Positions 14,053 to 22,635 of a DNA stretch of 48,296 nucleotides are shown piece by piece (within the stretch, counting starts at the first letter, position 1; each line of letters begins with the position of its first letter). The DNA comes from a virus. The notes under the pieces were generated by a model. That model saw only the letters and a list, made by a program, of their open reading frames with translations, made no database searches and was not told where the DNA came from. Position numbers and translations under genes: made by a program. The DNA lies in IMG/VR virus record IMGVR_UViG_3300005253_001369, positions 1 to 48,296 of that record. One strand, 5' to 3'.

Positions 14053-14958
14053 TCAATCTCCTTTCTTAAAAAAGTCGTTTCGTATCCTTTTGACCATATC
14101 TTCGGACAGGTCAGCAGGATCTCCGGTTTCCAATTCTATCATCTCAACACTACAAACCAATCCCGACAATTTGTTTCCAACCTTTTCCCATTCCCATATG
14201 CTATCGCTGTCAGGAATCAATAATACCTTTTTGATTCCTTTGCCGACTATCAGGTTTATTTGTTCGTGAGTCACTTTCTTTCCAGACGTTGACCCAGAAC
14301 CATTGCCCATGTTCCATTTATCAGTGCAGCTTTCGACCAGGATCATTTCATTCGTACAGGAATCAATACCATAGATAGTGTGCTTGATAGGTATTATTGC
14401 ATTGTCATCCGGATTATGCTTATGCTTCAGTTCTTGTTTTCCGGTAATATCCAGGCTGCTGAAGGTTATCAGTTCGTTGTCCAAATAAAATGGAATAATG
14501 ATTCGGAACTTGTAATCGCCTATTATCCCGCCCTCGTAAAGATCGTATTTATGTATTAAATAATTTAGATTATAGTTTCGTTTTTTAAAGTATTGTTTAT
14601 ATAAATCGTTAAAGTTTTTGGAGATGCCTTTCGGGAGGATGCAATCATTTATTTTTGCTTGCGGCAGGTTATCAAATGATTGTGGAAGATCATCCTCCCG
14701 AAAGGACTTGACTATCTTTTCTGCCCTATCCCAAGAGCATTGTTCTATCTCCCTTACTACTTTTGTTACATGGCCTGTCTCCGAGCAGATGTAGCAATTG
14801 AAGAATCTGTCAGGAGATATGCCAAGATGGTTACTATGATCATCGCAATGAGGAAAAACACATCGGATATTGATCCAACCCTGGGTCACATTTTTTCCAG
14901 AATCCCAAAATTCTATATCTTTTGATTCTAAATAAGAAATTATATCAAATTCAGACAT
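14053..14958 (-). CDS. DNA primase (CHC2 zinc finger plus Toprim)
   Basis: 301 aa. Zinc-binding N-terminus with C33, H41 or H44, C55 and C58 (IRCVFPHCDDHSNHLGIS...FFNCYIC), a middle RNA-polymerase domain (FRIIIPFYLDNELITFSSLD), and a Toprim fold with the acidic E209 in ILVES and D250/D252 in LLIPDSDS. It makes RNA primers for lagging-strand synthesis and would pair with the DnaB-type helicase at 3791-5317. It is shorter than bacterial DnaG, with no C-terminal helicase-binding domain. The start overlaps the end of the HNH gene by 19 nt. Confidence 0.88.
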   Translation of the reverse strand: MSEFDIISYLESKDIEFWDSGKNVTQGWINIRCVFPHCDDHSNHLGISPDRFFNCYICSETGHVTKVVREIEQCSWDRAEKIVKSFREDDLPQSFDNLPQAKINDCILPKGISKNFNDLYKQYFKKRNYNLNYLIHKYDLYEGGIIGDYKFRIIIPFYLDNELITFSSLDITGKQELKHKHNPDDNAIIPIKHTIYGIDSCTNEMILVESCTDKWNMGNGSGSTSGKKVTHEQINLIVGKGIKKVLLIPDSDSIWEWEKVGNKLSGLVCSVEMIELETGDPADLSEDMVKRIRNDFFKKGD

Positions 14959-15794
14959 CTTTCTTTCATTATATCTTCATAAAATTTTTGCCAATAATTT
15001 CGATTATAATTGGATCTTGTATTACAAGAAGTGCACAAACAAATTAAATTCCAAGGATCACAATTTTTTTTGTCATAATCTATATGATGAACGCCTAAAC
15101 GAATTGCTGTTCCCCAACAATCTGGATTTTGGCATTCGTTATTATCACGCTCTTTAATAAACTCTTTAAATTCTTTTGTCCAAATACTGCAATATGGTTC
15201 AGATGATATTCCGCCCTGCCAATTCCAATGTAACGGTCCAGAACGAAGTAAGGACATCATATTTCTATATTCGGGACAAGACCAAATTATTTTTGAAGCT
15301 TTGCCTATATCTTGTTTTGTTTGTTCAGATAATTTTTTACCTAAATTAGCTTGTCTAAGGAGTTCTTTGGTTTCTTCCGCCATTATTGTTCCAGTTTTGG
15401 CTTTGGACATCCTTTGTTTTGTTACCTCAGATCGTTTTTTTCCTTTTCCTGCAATACCTATGTTATTTCTATGTTCTTTAGTTTGTTTCCTCCCTTTATT
15501 ATATTGGTTTCCCATCATTCTTTTAGACAGTTTTTCTATCTGTTCTTCAGACTGTTTAAATCCTTTTAATGAATTAGATATTTTATCTAAAATTTCTTGT
15601 GATCTATTTCGACTATTATGCCCTGGCAAAAATCTTCTTTTAACTAATTCTCCACAACCGCATTCACAATATTTAATTTTAATCAGATCCCAATATCTTT
15701 TTGATCGTCTACCATGTCCTTTAATAAAACTATTTAATTTTCCTCTTAGCCGTTTTACTGGTTCTCCACAATTACATTCACAAAGTTTTTCCAT
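14940..15794 (-). CDS. HNH homing endonuclease with two zinc-repeat modules and NUMOD3-like motifs
   Basis: 284 aa. Two N-terminal modules of the form C-x-C-x-C...(P)VKR...GH..R (LCECNCGEPVKR and YCECGCGELVKR). The middle (about 70-190) holds NUMOD3-like repeats (GKKRSEVTKQRMSKAKTG, LGKKLSEQTKQDIGKASK). The C-terminal HNH domain has CQNPDCWG, GVHHIDYDKKNCDPWNLI and CTSCNTRSNYNRNYW. Paralogues are at 25170-25790 and 37472-38683. It is inserted directly upstream of the primase gene, with its own promoter and structured leader. Expected to cut phage DNA lacking the insertion. Confidence 0.88.
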   Translation of the reverse strand: MEKLCECNCGEPVKRLRGKLNSFIKGHGRRSKRYWDLIKIKYCECGCGELVKRRFLPGHNSRNRSQEILDKISNSLKGFKQSEEQIEKLSKRMMGNQYNKGRKQTKEHRNNIGIAGKGKKRSEVTKQRMSKAKTGTIMAEETKELLRQANLGKKLSEQTKQDIGKASKIIWSCPEYRNMMSLLRSGPLHWNWQGGISSEPYCSIWTKEFKEFIKERDNNECQNPDCWGTAIRLGVHHIDYDKKNCDPWNLICLCTSCNTRSNYNRNYWQKFYEDIMKERCLNLI

Positions 15795-15811
15795 AAATAA
15801 ATATATTCCTT

Positions 15812-15920
15812 TAAAAATAAAAAATCCGAGAATTGATCACAATTACTGGATAATTGCCTAAAAGGCTCACGCCAAATAGATTCTCGGATAATTTTAAATT
15901 TATTTCCAGTAATCTGATCA
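15812..15920 (-). ncRNA. Leader RNA with interleaved helices and terminator, copy 2 (HNH leader)
   Basis: Arms on the minus strand: a 15920-15906, b 15888-15880, hairpin GGC-GUGA-GCC (15873-15864), a' 15849-15834, b' 15833-15825, then six U. a/a' form about 14 bp with a small bulge, b/b' 9 bp. Arm a starts 6 nt after the -10 box, so the RNA begins at its own transcription start. It ends about 18 nt before the HNH ATG. Confidence 0.72.
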
Positions 15921-15925
15921 AAACC

Positions 15926-15954
15926 ATTATAAGATATTTTTAAAGAAATGTAAA
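15926..15954 (-). promoter_or_regulatory. Sigma70-like promoter for the HNH-primase block
   Basis: -35 TTTACA (15954-15949), 17-bp spacer, -10 TATAAT (15931-15926) on the minus strand, followed at once by leader RNA copy 2. Nearly the same sequence as the promoter at 25910-25938. Confidence 0.8.
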
Positions 15955-15962
15955 GCTTTATT

Positions 15963-16130
15963 TTAATCTTCCGGAAAGGTCATCTGTCTTATGTGCGCCG
16001 GATAAGAATCGATGATCTCATTCGACAGATTGGCTGCCTTTTCATATAACATCTGTTCGGTGAGTTCCTTCACCTCTTTCCATCTCTTGTCGGTTTCATA
16101 TTCCTTTGCTCTTTGTTCATTGGTTTTCAT
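15963..16130 (-). CDS. Small charged helical protein
   Basis: The start is the ATG at 16130 (AAAGGAGG upstream), which overlaps the TGA of the 52-aa gene as ATGA; 55 aa. Mostly charged helix (QRAKEYETDKRWKEVKELTE) and a C-terminal MTFPED. No recognised domain. Confidence 0.6.
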   Translation of the reverse strand: MKTNEQRAKEYETDKRWKEVKELTEQMLYEKAANLSNEIIDSYPAHIRQMTFPED

Positions 16131-16285
16131 GAATCCTCCTTTTCTTTTAACTCTTCGGCCTTTTGATCTAAATAATATCTGCATACATTTGGATCGGTAT
16201 GGACAGCAGAATAAGAATAAGCCACATCTGGAAATCCCATTCCTGAACCTCCACAAATTGAACATTTTCCTTGATACATTTTCAT
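16127..16285 (-). CDS. Small zinc-knuckle protein
   Basis: ATG at 16285 with AAGGAG upstream, 52 aa. CSICGGSGMGFP resembles a rubredoxin-like or DnaJ-type zinc knuckle (one CxxC seen, a third Cys near DPNVC). Acidic-basic C-terminus. Directly downstream of the control element at 16308-16398. Confidence 0.65.
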   Translation of the reverse strand: MKMYQGKCSICGGSGMGFPDVAYSYSAVHTDPNVCRYYLDQKAEELKEKEDS

Positions 16286-16307
16286 AATTAATTCTCCTTC
16301 AATATTA

Positions 16308-16398
16308 GGGTTTATAACATTGGTCAAATATCAATTTAAGTAGGTCAGAACGCTCGTATACTGGGTTTTAATTAAGAATTAATACCCTAATATACCCC
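16308..16398 (-). promoter_or_regulatory. Repeated control element, copy 2
   Basis: Minus-strand order: GGGTATATTAG, GTATTAAT, TTAAAACCC, GTATAC, TTCTGACC, CTTAAATTGATATTTG, TGTTATAAACCC. It overlaps the last codons of the helicase gene and ends about 25 nt upstream of the 52-aa gene. The least conserved of the four copies. Confidence 0.5.
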
Positions 16399-17784
16399 AG
16401 ACATTTCCCACCCGTTTTCAGCGTATATGGTTATCCTTTTTATGGCATGTTCGGCAAGGTATTTGTATTGATCCAGGAAGTCAATAATGATGACTGAATC
16501 CTTGCCTTCGGCGATGCGTAAGCCCCTGCCAATGACTTGCACCGTCTGAATCGAAGACATCCCGCCCATCCCATTAATTATTGCGGACAAGGTTGGGATA
16601 TTTACGCCTTCTTTCCAAACGCTGGAGCTGATAACAACCTTTATCTTCTTGTCATCTAATAATCTCTTGATCTCTGTTCTGGTTTCGCCTTCGGTAGAAC
16701 CCTGCACAAAAACCATATCCAGACCAAAAATATCTTTTCCAATAGATTGTATAAACTCTCCATGCTTGATCTCCTTTATCATTATCAGAACCGTTTTGCC
16801 CTTGTTAGATAGTTCCCTGGCTTCCCACGCTATCAGCTTGTTCCTTGCCCGGTTCTCGACTATCCCATGCTTGTAAAGATCCTTATAGCTTTTGAACTGG
16901 GCAATGTTGATATTATAAGGAACGGGAATTAATTTTATTTTTGGCTTTGCAATTATGCCTTTTTCTGATGCTTCTTTGATTGTTACTTCTCCTATTACCG
17001 GGCCTAATAGCCCTTCCAGGCTCAACAGCTTTTCTTTTTCTTTTGGCAATGTTGCAGTGAAACCTATTCGCATGGGCGACAGGTTGGATTGCATGACCTG
17101 ACCGTACTGGCTCTTCCGGTTATTCACATGATGAACCTCATCTATAATGGTAACATCAAAATACTCGCAATAATCATCTGGATTGAATTTGACGAATGTT
17201 TGAATGGTTGATACCACAATCCTATGGCCTTTCCAATCCTTCTTGCCGCCACCCAACACGCAACAATCGTCAAATTCTTTATTATACACAATAAGATCGT
17301 CGTATATCTGATTGACTATGTCGATGGAATGGCACAGTATCAGTATTTTACTTTTAGGGAATGTGCTCAGCAGCCCAAAGAATACAATGGATTTGCCGAA
17401 TGCCGTAGGCGCGAGCACTATCCCTCTCTGTTTTTCAATTGCCTTATTAATAAGGTTGATTTGTAAATCTACCTGGTTCTTTCTGAATCCTTTCTTTAGT
17501 AATGGTTTGAAGAAATCTTTTGGATCTTTTGTCGGAATAATATTTTTGAATCTTCCTTTTATTTCAAAATCAATATTTTTTGATTGTAGATGATCAATCA
17601 CCTTTGGCAAAAGGCCAGCAAGGAACTTTCCATATACGATGAAAAAGGCGTCCGCCGTTTTTCTTTCCCTCCTGAACGGGTCCTGTCTCCAATATACGGA
17701 TTTGTACTTGAGGCATGGCCTGATATGCGGAATCAGATCCTTGCTGGCCTTGCAAAATATGCTGTCTTCGATGGTTATTTTCAT
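16387..17784 (-). CDS. SF2 DNA helicase, T4 UvsW-like
   Basis: 465 aa. N-terminal basic domain (1-95), then Q-like motif GFRKNQ, Walker A APTAFGKS (125-132), DEVHH (215-219), motif III FTATL, and the second RecA domain ending with QVIGRGLR (motif VI). The layout matches UvsW of T4, which unwinds branched DNA and R-loops and moves the phage from origin-dependent to recombination-dependent replication. The ATG overlaps the TGA of the upstream gene. The 3' end overlaps the control element at 16308-16398. Confidence 0.9.
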   Translation of the reverse strand: MKITIEDSIFCKASKDLIPHIRPCLKYKSVYWRQDPFRRERKTADAFFIVYGKFLAGLLPKVIDHLQSKNIDFEIKGRFKNIIPTKDPKDFFKPLLKKGFRKNQVDLQINLINKAIEKQRGIVLAPTAFGKSIVFFGLLSTFPKSKILILCHSIDIVNQIYDDLIVYNKEFDDCCVLGGGKKDWKGHRIVVSTIQTFVKFNPDDYCEYFDVTIIDEVHHVNNRKSQYGQVMQSNLSPMRIGFTATLPKEKEKLLSLEGLLGPVIGEVTIKEASEKGIIAKPKIKLIPVPYNINIAQFKSYKDLYKHGIVENRARNKLIAWEARELSNKGKTVLIMIKEIKHGEFIQSIGKDIFGLDMVFVQGSTEGETRTEIKRLLDDKKIKVVISSSVWKEGVNIPTLSAIINGMGGMSSIQTVQVIGRGLRIAEGKDSVIIIDFLDQYKYLAEHAIKRITIYAENGWEMSGVY

Positions 17785-18572
17785 ACTTTTTTCATGTAGA
17801 CCTTGCCGTTGAAAAGATTAGATAAATAATAAAGATCTTCACGATATCCTGAATCAGACCATCCATTTTTATGACGTTCATTTATCACAAGTTTTGGCCC
17901 AAGGCTGGAGGTATTCCAATGGGGTTCTTTTGTTATTTCTATAACATAATCTCTGCTCTGCCAAACCCGATTCAGCATGACTCCCGGTTGAAATTCCTGA
18001 ATGTCTTTCCAATCAACCTTAACCCAGTTTCCGGTTTTAGGATTCCATTTATCGTCTTTGGTTTCTTTAATATATTCATGTTCCAATAAATATTTTCTGA
18101 AACAATCATCTCGACTCAAAGCATATTTGAGAAATCCTGAATGATCGAAAAGATTATATCCTCTACTTGTTTTTCGTTCTGTTTTCATCCAAGCCATTAG
18201 ATTAAAAAGCTGTTGGTCCGAGGCCTTTATATCATGTTTGGCTCCATACAGATCATGAAAACTTAATTCTTTGCCTGTCCATACGTATTCTTCTTTTATA
18301 GTTTCCTCCTTTTCTAATCTGTTTAGCTGGTTCGGATCAAAGTTTGTAACCGCTGTTCCACCATTAGAGAAATGCCGGTGGTCTAATTCCGGTTTATACG
18401 AAACACATGGCGGACAACTTCGAGCCGTCCCGACCAAATAACAACCCGTCTTACAACTATTAATATCATTTAAAAATGGATGCGGAAAGCATCTATTATG
18501 TAAATGGTTGGTTGTACGTCTATCTTTATTTTCACAAGTTTCGCTTTTTGGACATATCCCCAATTCTTTCAT
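17781..18572 (-). CDS. Cys-rich protein of unknown function
   Basis: The start is the ATG at 18572 with AAGGAGGATTTT upstream (263 aa); the longer frame enters the promoter. Residues 5-60 contain about eight Cys and several His (CPKSETCENKD, HLHNRCFPHPF, CKTGC, CPPC), suggesting two zinc sites. The rest includes KELSFHDLYGAKHDI and a Trp-rich C-terminal half with a basic end. It is the first gene after the promoter at 18603-18631 and is coupled to the helicase. No family recognised. Confidence 0.7.
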   Translation of the reverse strand: MKELGICPKSETCENKDRRTTNHLHNRCFPHPFLNDINSCKTGCYLVGTARSCPPCVSYKPELDHRHFSNGGTAVTNFDPNQLNRLEKEETIKEEYVWTGKELSFHDLYGAKHDIKASDQQLFNLMAWMKTERKTSRGYNLFDHSGFLKYALSRDDCFRKYLLEHEYIKETKDDKWNPKTGNWVKVDWKDIQEFQPGVMLNRVWQSRDYVIEITKEPHWNTSSLGPKLVINERHKNGWSDSGYREDLYYLSNLFNGKVYMKKV

Positions 18573-18602
18573 AAAATCCTCCTTTTTCAATTCTAATATT
18601 TT

Positions 18603-18631
18603 ATTATAACCCATTCTCAATAAAATTTAAA
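18603..18631 (-). promoter_or_regulatory. Sigma70-like promoter for the UvsW-like helicase block
   Basis: -35 TTTAAA (18631-18626), 17-bp spacer, -10 TATAAT (18608-18603), minus strand. Lies in the gap between 18640 and 18572. Confidence 0.75.
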
Positions 18632-18639
18632 GATTTATT

Positions 18640-19077
18640 TTACAGACCCTCGCAGAATTCCACTATTTCCTGAATCCTTTTGTTGACGAAAGGCAAAGGT
18701 TTCTTCCATCTGATGCTAAAGAACTTGGCTATCACGTAATGGTTCTTCTGCCTCTTGTCCAGGTTCCTGCCGTATTTCTTGATGGTATACCTGCCCCGGC
18801 TCCTTTTGGGGTCGCAATGCCCGGGGTCGTGGCATCTTGTAAACACATTGAACTCGGAGTCGTCCGTTGTCAGCACATTGGCCATATCCCTTGCGTATCT
18901 GCTCATCTTCTCCCAGGCATCCTTTGTGATAATGATGCTTTCAGGGGAGACAGCAGTTGTAGCAAGAATTATATCTTCGCCGAGTATCAGGAAATTGTTG
19001 ACATCGGCTATCGCCATAGCCAACAGGTAATCGTATTCGTCGTAGCTTTTGCCCGACCTTTCTTTTACTCCTGCCAT
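18640..19077 (-). CDS. Unknown protein, 145 aa
   Basis: ATG with AAGGGGGATATAAT upstream. An alpha/beta N-terminal part (YLLAMAIADVNNFLILGEDI) is followed by a middle helix and a very basic region with FTRCHDPGHCDPKRSRGRYT, where two Cys and two His could bind zinc or RNA. Codon use is less AT-rich than its neighbours. No family recognised; last gene before the promoter at 18603-18631. Confidence 0.65.
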   Translation of the reverse strand: MAGVKERSGKSYDEYDYLLAMAIADVNNFLILGEDIILATTAVSPESIIITKDAWEKMSRYARDMANVLTTDDSEFNVFTRCHDPGHCDPKRSRGRYTIKKYGRNLDKRQKNHYVIAKFFSIRWKKPLPFVNKRIQEIVEFCEGL

Positions 19078-19091
19078 ATTATATCCCCCTT

Positions 19092-19316
19092 TTAAATATC
19101 AGATTGTAAACAATAAAAGATCATTCCGTCAATGTTAATCAAAAAATAATCATTAAATTCAAATACTGTTCGATTATTTTTTTTGCATTTGTCAATAGTA
19201 AAAGAAATATGGCCAAGTTCATAAGCGGGACGAACAAAATTGTTTAACGCTTTGATAAGCGTTTTTGTTTTATCGTCTGCCTCTTGATAATCTTTAAGAT
19301 GAGATTTTGAAATCAT
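19092..19316 (-). CDS. Small protein of unknown function
   Basis: 74 aa, GGAGGTAGATA before the ATG, 3 nt after the upstream gene. Helical N-terminus (SHLKDYQEADDKTKTLIKAL) and a beta-rich C-terminus (TVFEFNDYFLINIDGMIFY). No recognised domain. Confidence 0.6.
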   Translation of the reverse strand: MISKSHLKDYQEADDKTKTLIKALNNFVRPAYELGHISFTIDKCKKNNRTVFEFNDYFLINIDGMIFYCLQSDI

Positions 19317-19319
19317 TAT

Positions 19320-19589
19320 CTACCTCCTTTTTAGTTTGCGTACCTGTTCTTTTTCTTCTTCTGGTTCAATCCTTGGGTCAGGGAACAGATGATAAGCATT
19401 GTATTTCTTTGACCCAAAATCTTGCCTCATTTTCCTCATAACCCTGAAGTCGCATAATTGCTTATCATAAAATGATACTGTTGCGTCCCTCCTGAAAGTG
19501 AACTTTGGTTGGAAGAGGCTGCAATCTTCCGGTTCATCTGCGTACCAACAATCATCAGTGTTTTGGAATTGACAGTCTTTGCAGTTCAT
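19320..19589 (-). CDS. Small Cys-rich protein
   Basis: Start chosen at the ATG at 19589 because GGGAGGATTAAA lies just upstream; 89 aa. CKDCQFQNTDDCWYADEPEDC gives four Cys of zinc-ribbon type in the first 25 residues, a pattern seen in many small phage proteins. The C-terminus is basic. The Shine-Dalgarno sits inside the last codons of the preceding gene. Confidence 0.65.
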   Translation of the reverse strand: MNCKDCQFQNTDDCWYADEPEDCSLFQPKFTFRRDATVSFYDKQLCDFRVMRKMRQDFGSKKYNAYHLFPDPRIEPEEEKEQVRKLKRR

Positions 19590-19590
19590 T

Positions 19591-19938
19591 TTAATCCTCC
19601 CATTTTCCATATCTTGATGAAAATAATTCCTGTTTTTCTTGTTCTCTCTCTTTCCTTTCCCACATTCTCATGTTGGCATGAACGTGTGCCGTCAAGCTAA
19701 CCGAATTCGATGGGCTTCTTCCAGCACGCACGGCACCGGCTTTGCCAACCCAGTAGGATGAAGGAAAAGTTTGATGCAGTTCAGATCTTGATCCTTCAAA
19801 CCTTCGATGTTTATTACTTCTGTCATAGGGCAATTCTTTCTTTTTCAATCCCTCAACCAAAAACCGGACAACCCGATCTGTCAGGGTTTTGGGCTGTCCG
19901 GCCTTCGGGCCTTTTGAGTATGTCTGGTAAGTGTTCAT
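19591..19938 (-). CDS. Basic protein of unknown function
   Basis: Start at ATG 19938 with AAAGGAGGCCAA upstream; 115 aa. Rich in Lys, Arg, Ser and Gly with few hydrophobic blocks, probably nucleic-acid binding or partly disordered (RSNKHRRFEGSRSELHQTF). The C-terminal half is a charged helix (MRMWERKEREQEKQELF). Lies between the ligase and the Cys-rich gene. Confidence 0.6.
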   Translation of the reverse strand: MNTYQTYSKGPKAGQPKTLTDRVVRFLVEGLKKKELPYDRSNKHRRFEGSRSELHQTFPSSYWVGKAGAVRAGRSPSNSVSLTAHVHANMRMWERKEREQEKQELFSSRYGKWED

Positions 19939-19948
19939 TTGGCCTCCT

Positions 19949-21058
19949 TTATTCATAATCCCTAATGGCAAGGCCAACAGGAAATATCGGAACATTATCT
20001 TCTGACAATTCCTGATATCTCACCGTTAATTTTTTACCGATTAAAGAATCAAGATTCTCGAACCATTCCTTTCTTCTTTCAACGGTTCCCCTGGGACGGA
20101 CATCGAAATCCATTGCCTCCGTGGTCAACCCCTTTGGATTATCGACCTTGAAAATGACGCATCCCTTGTCGTTCCCGGTTCCTTCCTTGCCACCGATAAT
20201 GGTAAATTCCGCATCAATGAAATCCTTCAGCTTCTGGAGCTCGGCAGAACGGTGGTCGAACTTATAAAGTCCGGAGGCATTGCGTATCATGGTTCCTTCA
20301 AATTCCTTGGCAAACTTTTCTTTATGGATCTGATAAACTTCCTCTTCTGAATAAATAGCCTTGGTAGAAACGAAAACCAAAGGAATAGAAAAAGATCTAA
20401 TCCGCTTGTCTAACCAAAGTAATCTTTGCTCAAATATTTTATCGTCAGCTTTATCATAAATCCAATACTGCAACAAAGCAGAAGTTTCCCTCCATTTCTT
20501 GACATTCCTGATGATCTTCTGAAACGTCCAATCAGGATGGAATATCTCGCCGTCTATGATATCCCCGACCTTCATAATATCATTTAAATATGGAGTGAGA
20601 TGTTCCAGGGTAGTAAATGGCTTAAATTTCCTGGAAGTGTATTCAATTCCATTTTCCGTTTTTCTTGCCAGACATCTTACCCCGTTGAGTTTAGGCTGAA
20701 CATAACACGGATAAACTATATTATGCTTTCTCTTTTTGAATTGATGAGCAAGCATAGGTAAAAGGATATCGACATTGTCAATCTCGTTTATATCTTCAAC
20801 GTATTTCTTATCCTTTTTGGCCGTCCATTTTGACTGGGCATCTTTTATTGCCTGCTCAAAAGGAGTGGTTTCGTTGCTCCTTCCTATGCTCTTGCCCTTT
20901 ACCTCTTTCGAGTTTTCCTGGATTTTAGAGTCGACATAACCGTGTTTGGTAACAATTGACGCTTGCTCGTCATCGGTTACTGCCTTTATTTCCCACTGTT
21001 TTACTTTTCCGTTAGATGCTCTTGCAAATAATATTGGAAATGTTCTGTACCTGTTCAT
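19949..21058 (-). CDS. ATP-dependent DNA ligase
   Basis: 369 aa. The N-terminal 55 residues resemble a WGR-like module (FARASNGKVKQWEIKAV...IVTKHGYVD). The nucleotidyltransferase core has motif I VQPKLNGVR with K123 as the adenylated lysine, motif III GDIIDGEIF, motif IV FEGTMIRN, then LQKLKDF (motif V). It ends in an OB domain (KLTVRYQELSEDNVPIFP). Seals nicks in replication and recombination of phage DNA. GGAGAAACAATT upstream of the ATG. Confidence 0.93.
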   Translation of the reverse strand: MNRYRTFPILFARASNGKVKQWEIKAVTDDEQASIVTKHGYVDSKIQENSKEVKGKSIGRSNETTPFEQAIKDAQSKWTAKKDKKYVEDINEIDNVDILLPMLAHQFKKRKHNIVYPCYVQPKLNGVRCLARKTENGIEYTSRKFKPFTTLEHLTPYLNDIMKVGDIIDGEIFHPDWTFQKIIRNVKKWRETSALLQYWIYDKADDKIFEQRLLWLDKRIRSFSIPLVFVSTKAIYSEEEVYQIHKEKFAKEFEGTMIRNASGLYKFDHRSAELQKLKDFIDAEFTIIGGKEGTGNDKGCVIFKVDNPKGLTTEAMDFDVRPRGTVERRKEWFENLDSLIGKKLTVRYQELSEDNVPIFPVGLAIRDYE

Positions 21059-21072
21059 AATTGTTTCTCCTT

Positions 21073-21348
21073 TTAAATTTTTGGAAAATGGTTTTTAAAT
21101 CGATCATAGTTATCAATTACCCAAAGTTCCACAGGAACCCATCCAAGTTCTGTATCTCGGCATTCTTCTGAATATGGCAAAACGTAAGATAACAAATACA
21201 TTGCCATTCCATGAAAGAAATGAATGCCTTCTTTTTCCCACAAATTTCGATAACTATATGCCTTATCTTCATGACATCTTATAATGCCACAATGATGGGA
21301 ATAATTAAGGTTCAGGTTGTTGAAAATTGTTTCTAAATTTTCTTCCAA
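21073..21348 (-). CDS. Small protein of unknown function; start codon unclear
   Basis: The frame shown starts at TTG (21348), but the ribosome binding site AAGGAGG lies further upstream and would fit an in-frame ATA at 21378-21376 (101 aa). The only ATG nearby is followed at once by TGA in another frame. The protein is mixed, with HHCGIIRCHEDKAYSYRNLW and a hydrophobic middle (GMAMYLLSYVLPYS). Possibly a start codon changed from ATG to ATA, or a small indel. No family recognised. Confidence 0.5.
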   Translation of the reverse strand: MEENLETIFNNLNLNYSHHCGIIRCHEDKAYSYRNLWEKEGIHFFHGMAMYLLSYVLPYSEECRDTELGWVPVELWVIDNYDRFKNHFPKI

Positions 21349-21397
21349 CCAATCATAATGGCTTATCTCACATCTTATAAAATCCTCCTTTTTTAAG

Positions 21398-21511
21398 TTA
21401 GTTTATCGAGTCCGCTTTCTTCAGGATTCTTGCCTTACGAATAGGCGATTTTTCCTTTTCGTATTTTGCTTCCAGTTTGGTTAAAATTTTCTTTAGTTTG
21501 ATGATTTCCAT
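21398..21511 (-). CDS. 37-aa basic peptide
   Basis: ATG at 21511 with AAAGGAGACTAA upstream, TAA at 21398. Sequence MEIIKLKKILTKLEAKYEKE then a basic tail; probably a single amphipathic helix. First gene after control element copy 3. Confidence 0.55.
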   Translation of the reverse strand: MEIIKLKKILTKLEAKYEKEKSPIRKARILKKADSIN

Positions 21512-21521
21512 TTAGTCTCCT

Positions 21522-21608
21522 TTATAATAAGCGTTAAAATTCAATTTTAAGCTACCAAACAGGCTCTATATCGGGTTTTAAATGTTAATTAATGCTAAGG
21601 TATATGTT
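21522..21608 (-). promoter_or_regulatory. Repeated control element, copy 3
   Basis: Minus-strand order: ACATATACCTTAG, CATTAATTAACA, TTTAAAACCCGATATAG, GCCTGTTTGG, CTTAAAATTGAATTTTAA, TATTATAA, then AGGAG and the ATG at 21511. CTTAAA is 17 bp from TATTAT, consistent with a promoter. Preceded by hairpin element 21621-21676. Confidence 0.6.
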
Positions 21609-21620
21609 AACCTTTTACGT

Positions 21621-21676
21621 CTGCCCTTGATTTAATATCGGCTCCTTATTTGATATCTTCAAACAATCAAGAGCAG
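21621..21676 (-). other. Intergenic hairpin element, copy 1
   Basis: Arms 21621-21632 and 21665-21676 pair with one mismatch (11 of 12). The copies at 23394-23439 and 26267-26304 share TTTTTATCC before and GTAA(G/A)A after the hairpin on the minus strand. Possible processing or mRNA-stability element. Confidence 0.5.
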
Positions 21677-21685
21677 GATAAAAAG

Positions 21686-22384
21686 TTAAGCCGCCAGCCG
21701 GATCATGTAATCGTCACAGACCCCGGTAAGATGTTTGCTGTAGTCGGAAATATTGAATAAGGAATTGTCCTTTATCAGCCTTGTCCCGGCTCCGTGAAAG
21801 GTATATAGCGACTGGTCTGAAATTGCAACCTCTTGCTCATGGCATTCCAGAAACCGCTTGAACTTTGCGGGAGCAACAGCCCCGGATTTCATGGCATCAA
21901 AGGTCAATAATTTGAACTCACCGTCCGTCAATGAATATCCTTTCAGATTATCATGCCACATCGTCAGATCCTCAAGCTTCTTGAACACTCCCTTGACCGC
22001 CCGATCTGACAGCAGGCGAAGCTCTTCCAGGTCCACTCCTGATGTATGCCTGCGGAACTCAATAAATTCTCCCGAAAACATCATATTGGAGCAGACCGTC
22101 ACGTAATCTCCTGCCGCTATGCCGATTGCGAACGACTTGCACATTGAATTCCTCAGACCGATCATCCACCGGAATCCGTTGGTCTCGTGATCCAGTGTCC
22201 ACGTCCCGAACATATTCATCCCCGACCCGTTCATGGAATAGGTCTTGTCTGCTATCTCCATCCCGGTCTTGTTTACCGCCAGTTCCAAGGCATCGATCAC
22301 CTTGCCATGACTCATCGGATGCCACGACCTGGTGAATTCCGGCTCCGGCACAGCCCTTACCGCCTGCTCATTTAGTCTTTTCAT
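21686..22384 (-). CDS. DUF932-family protein
   Basis: 232 aa. Contains the DUF932-type core (VIDALELAVNKTGMEI, MFGTWTLDHETNGFRWMIGL, RNSMCKSFAIGIAAGDYVTV, CSNMMFSGEF), found in phage and plasmid proteins of unknown role, often near recombination genes. The G+C content is higher than in the flanking small genes, which hints at separate acquisition. Start ATG with AAAGGAGGCAGT. The function is not established. Confidence 0.8.
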   Translation of the reverse strand: MKRLNEQAVRAVPEPEFTRSWHPMSHGKVIDALELAVNKTGMEIADKTYSMNGSGMNMFGTWTLDHETNGFRWMIGLRNSMCKSFAIGIAAGDYVTVCSNMMFSGEFIEFRRHTSGVDLEELRLLSDRAVKGVFKKLEDLTMWHDNLKGYSLTDGEFKLLTFDAMKSGAVAPAKFKRFLECHEQEVAISDQSLYTFHGAGTRLIKDNSLFNISDYSKHLTGVCDDYMIRLAA

Positions 22385-22395
22385 ACTGCCTCCTT

Positions 22396-22635
22396 TTAAT
22401 TTTCGATTTCAAATTCAACCATTTGAAGATTTAGTTCATCATTGATATTAACTGTTGCATTTTCATCTAAGATACCATCAGAAAAATAATCAATTAATAA
22501 TCCGGCCTCGTTGGTATCAGTTGATTTTTCTGTATGATGGATAAGTGCCTGTTGTGCTGCCGTTTTGCTTTTGGTTAGTTTCATGACCGAATCAATTTTG
22601 TTTTCTCTGATAAAAGCTACTAAATAAATTTTCAT
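22396..22635 (-). CDS. Small acidic protein of unknown function
   Basis: 79 aa, start ATG overlapping the TGA of the upstream Cys-rich frame (ATGA). KIYLVAFIRENKIDSVMKLT then an acidic second half (IDYFSDGILDENATVNINDE). Alpha/beta-like; no recognised family. Confidence 0.6.
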   Translation of the reverse strand: MKIYLVAFIRENKIDSVMKLTKSKTAAQQALIHHTEKSTDTNEAGLLIDYFSDGILDENATVNINDELNLQMVEFEIEN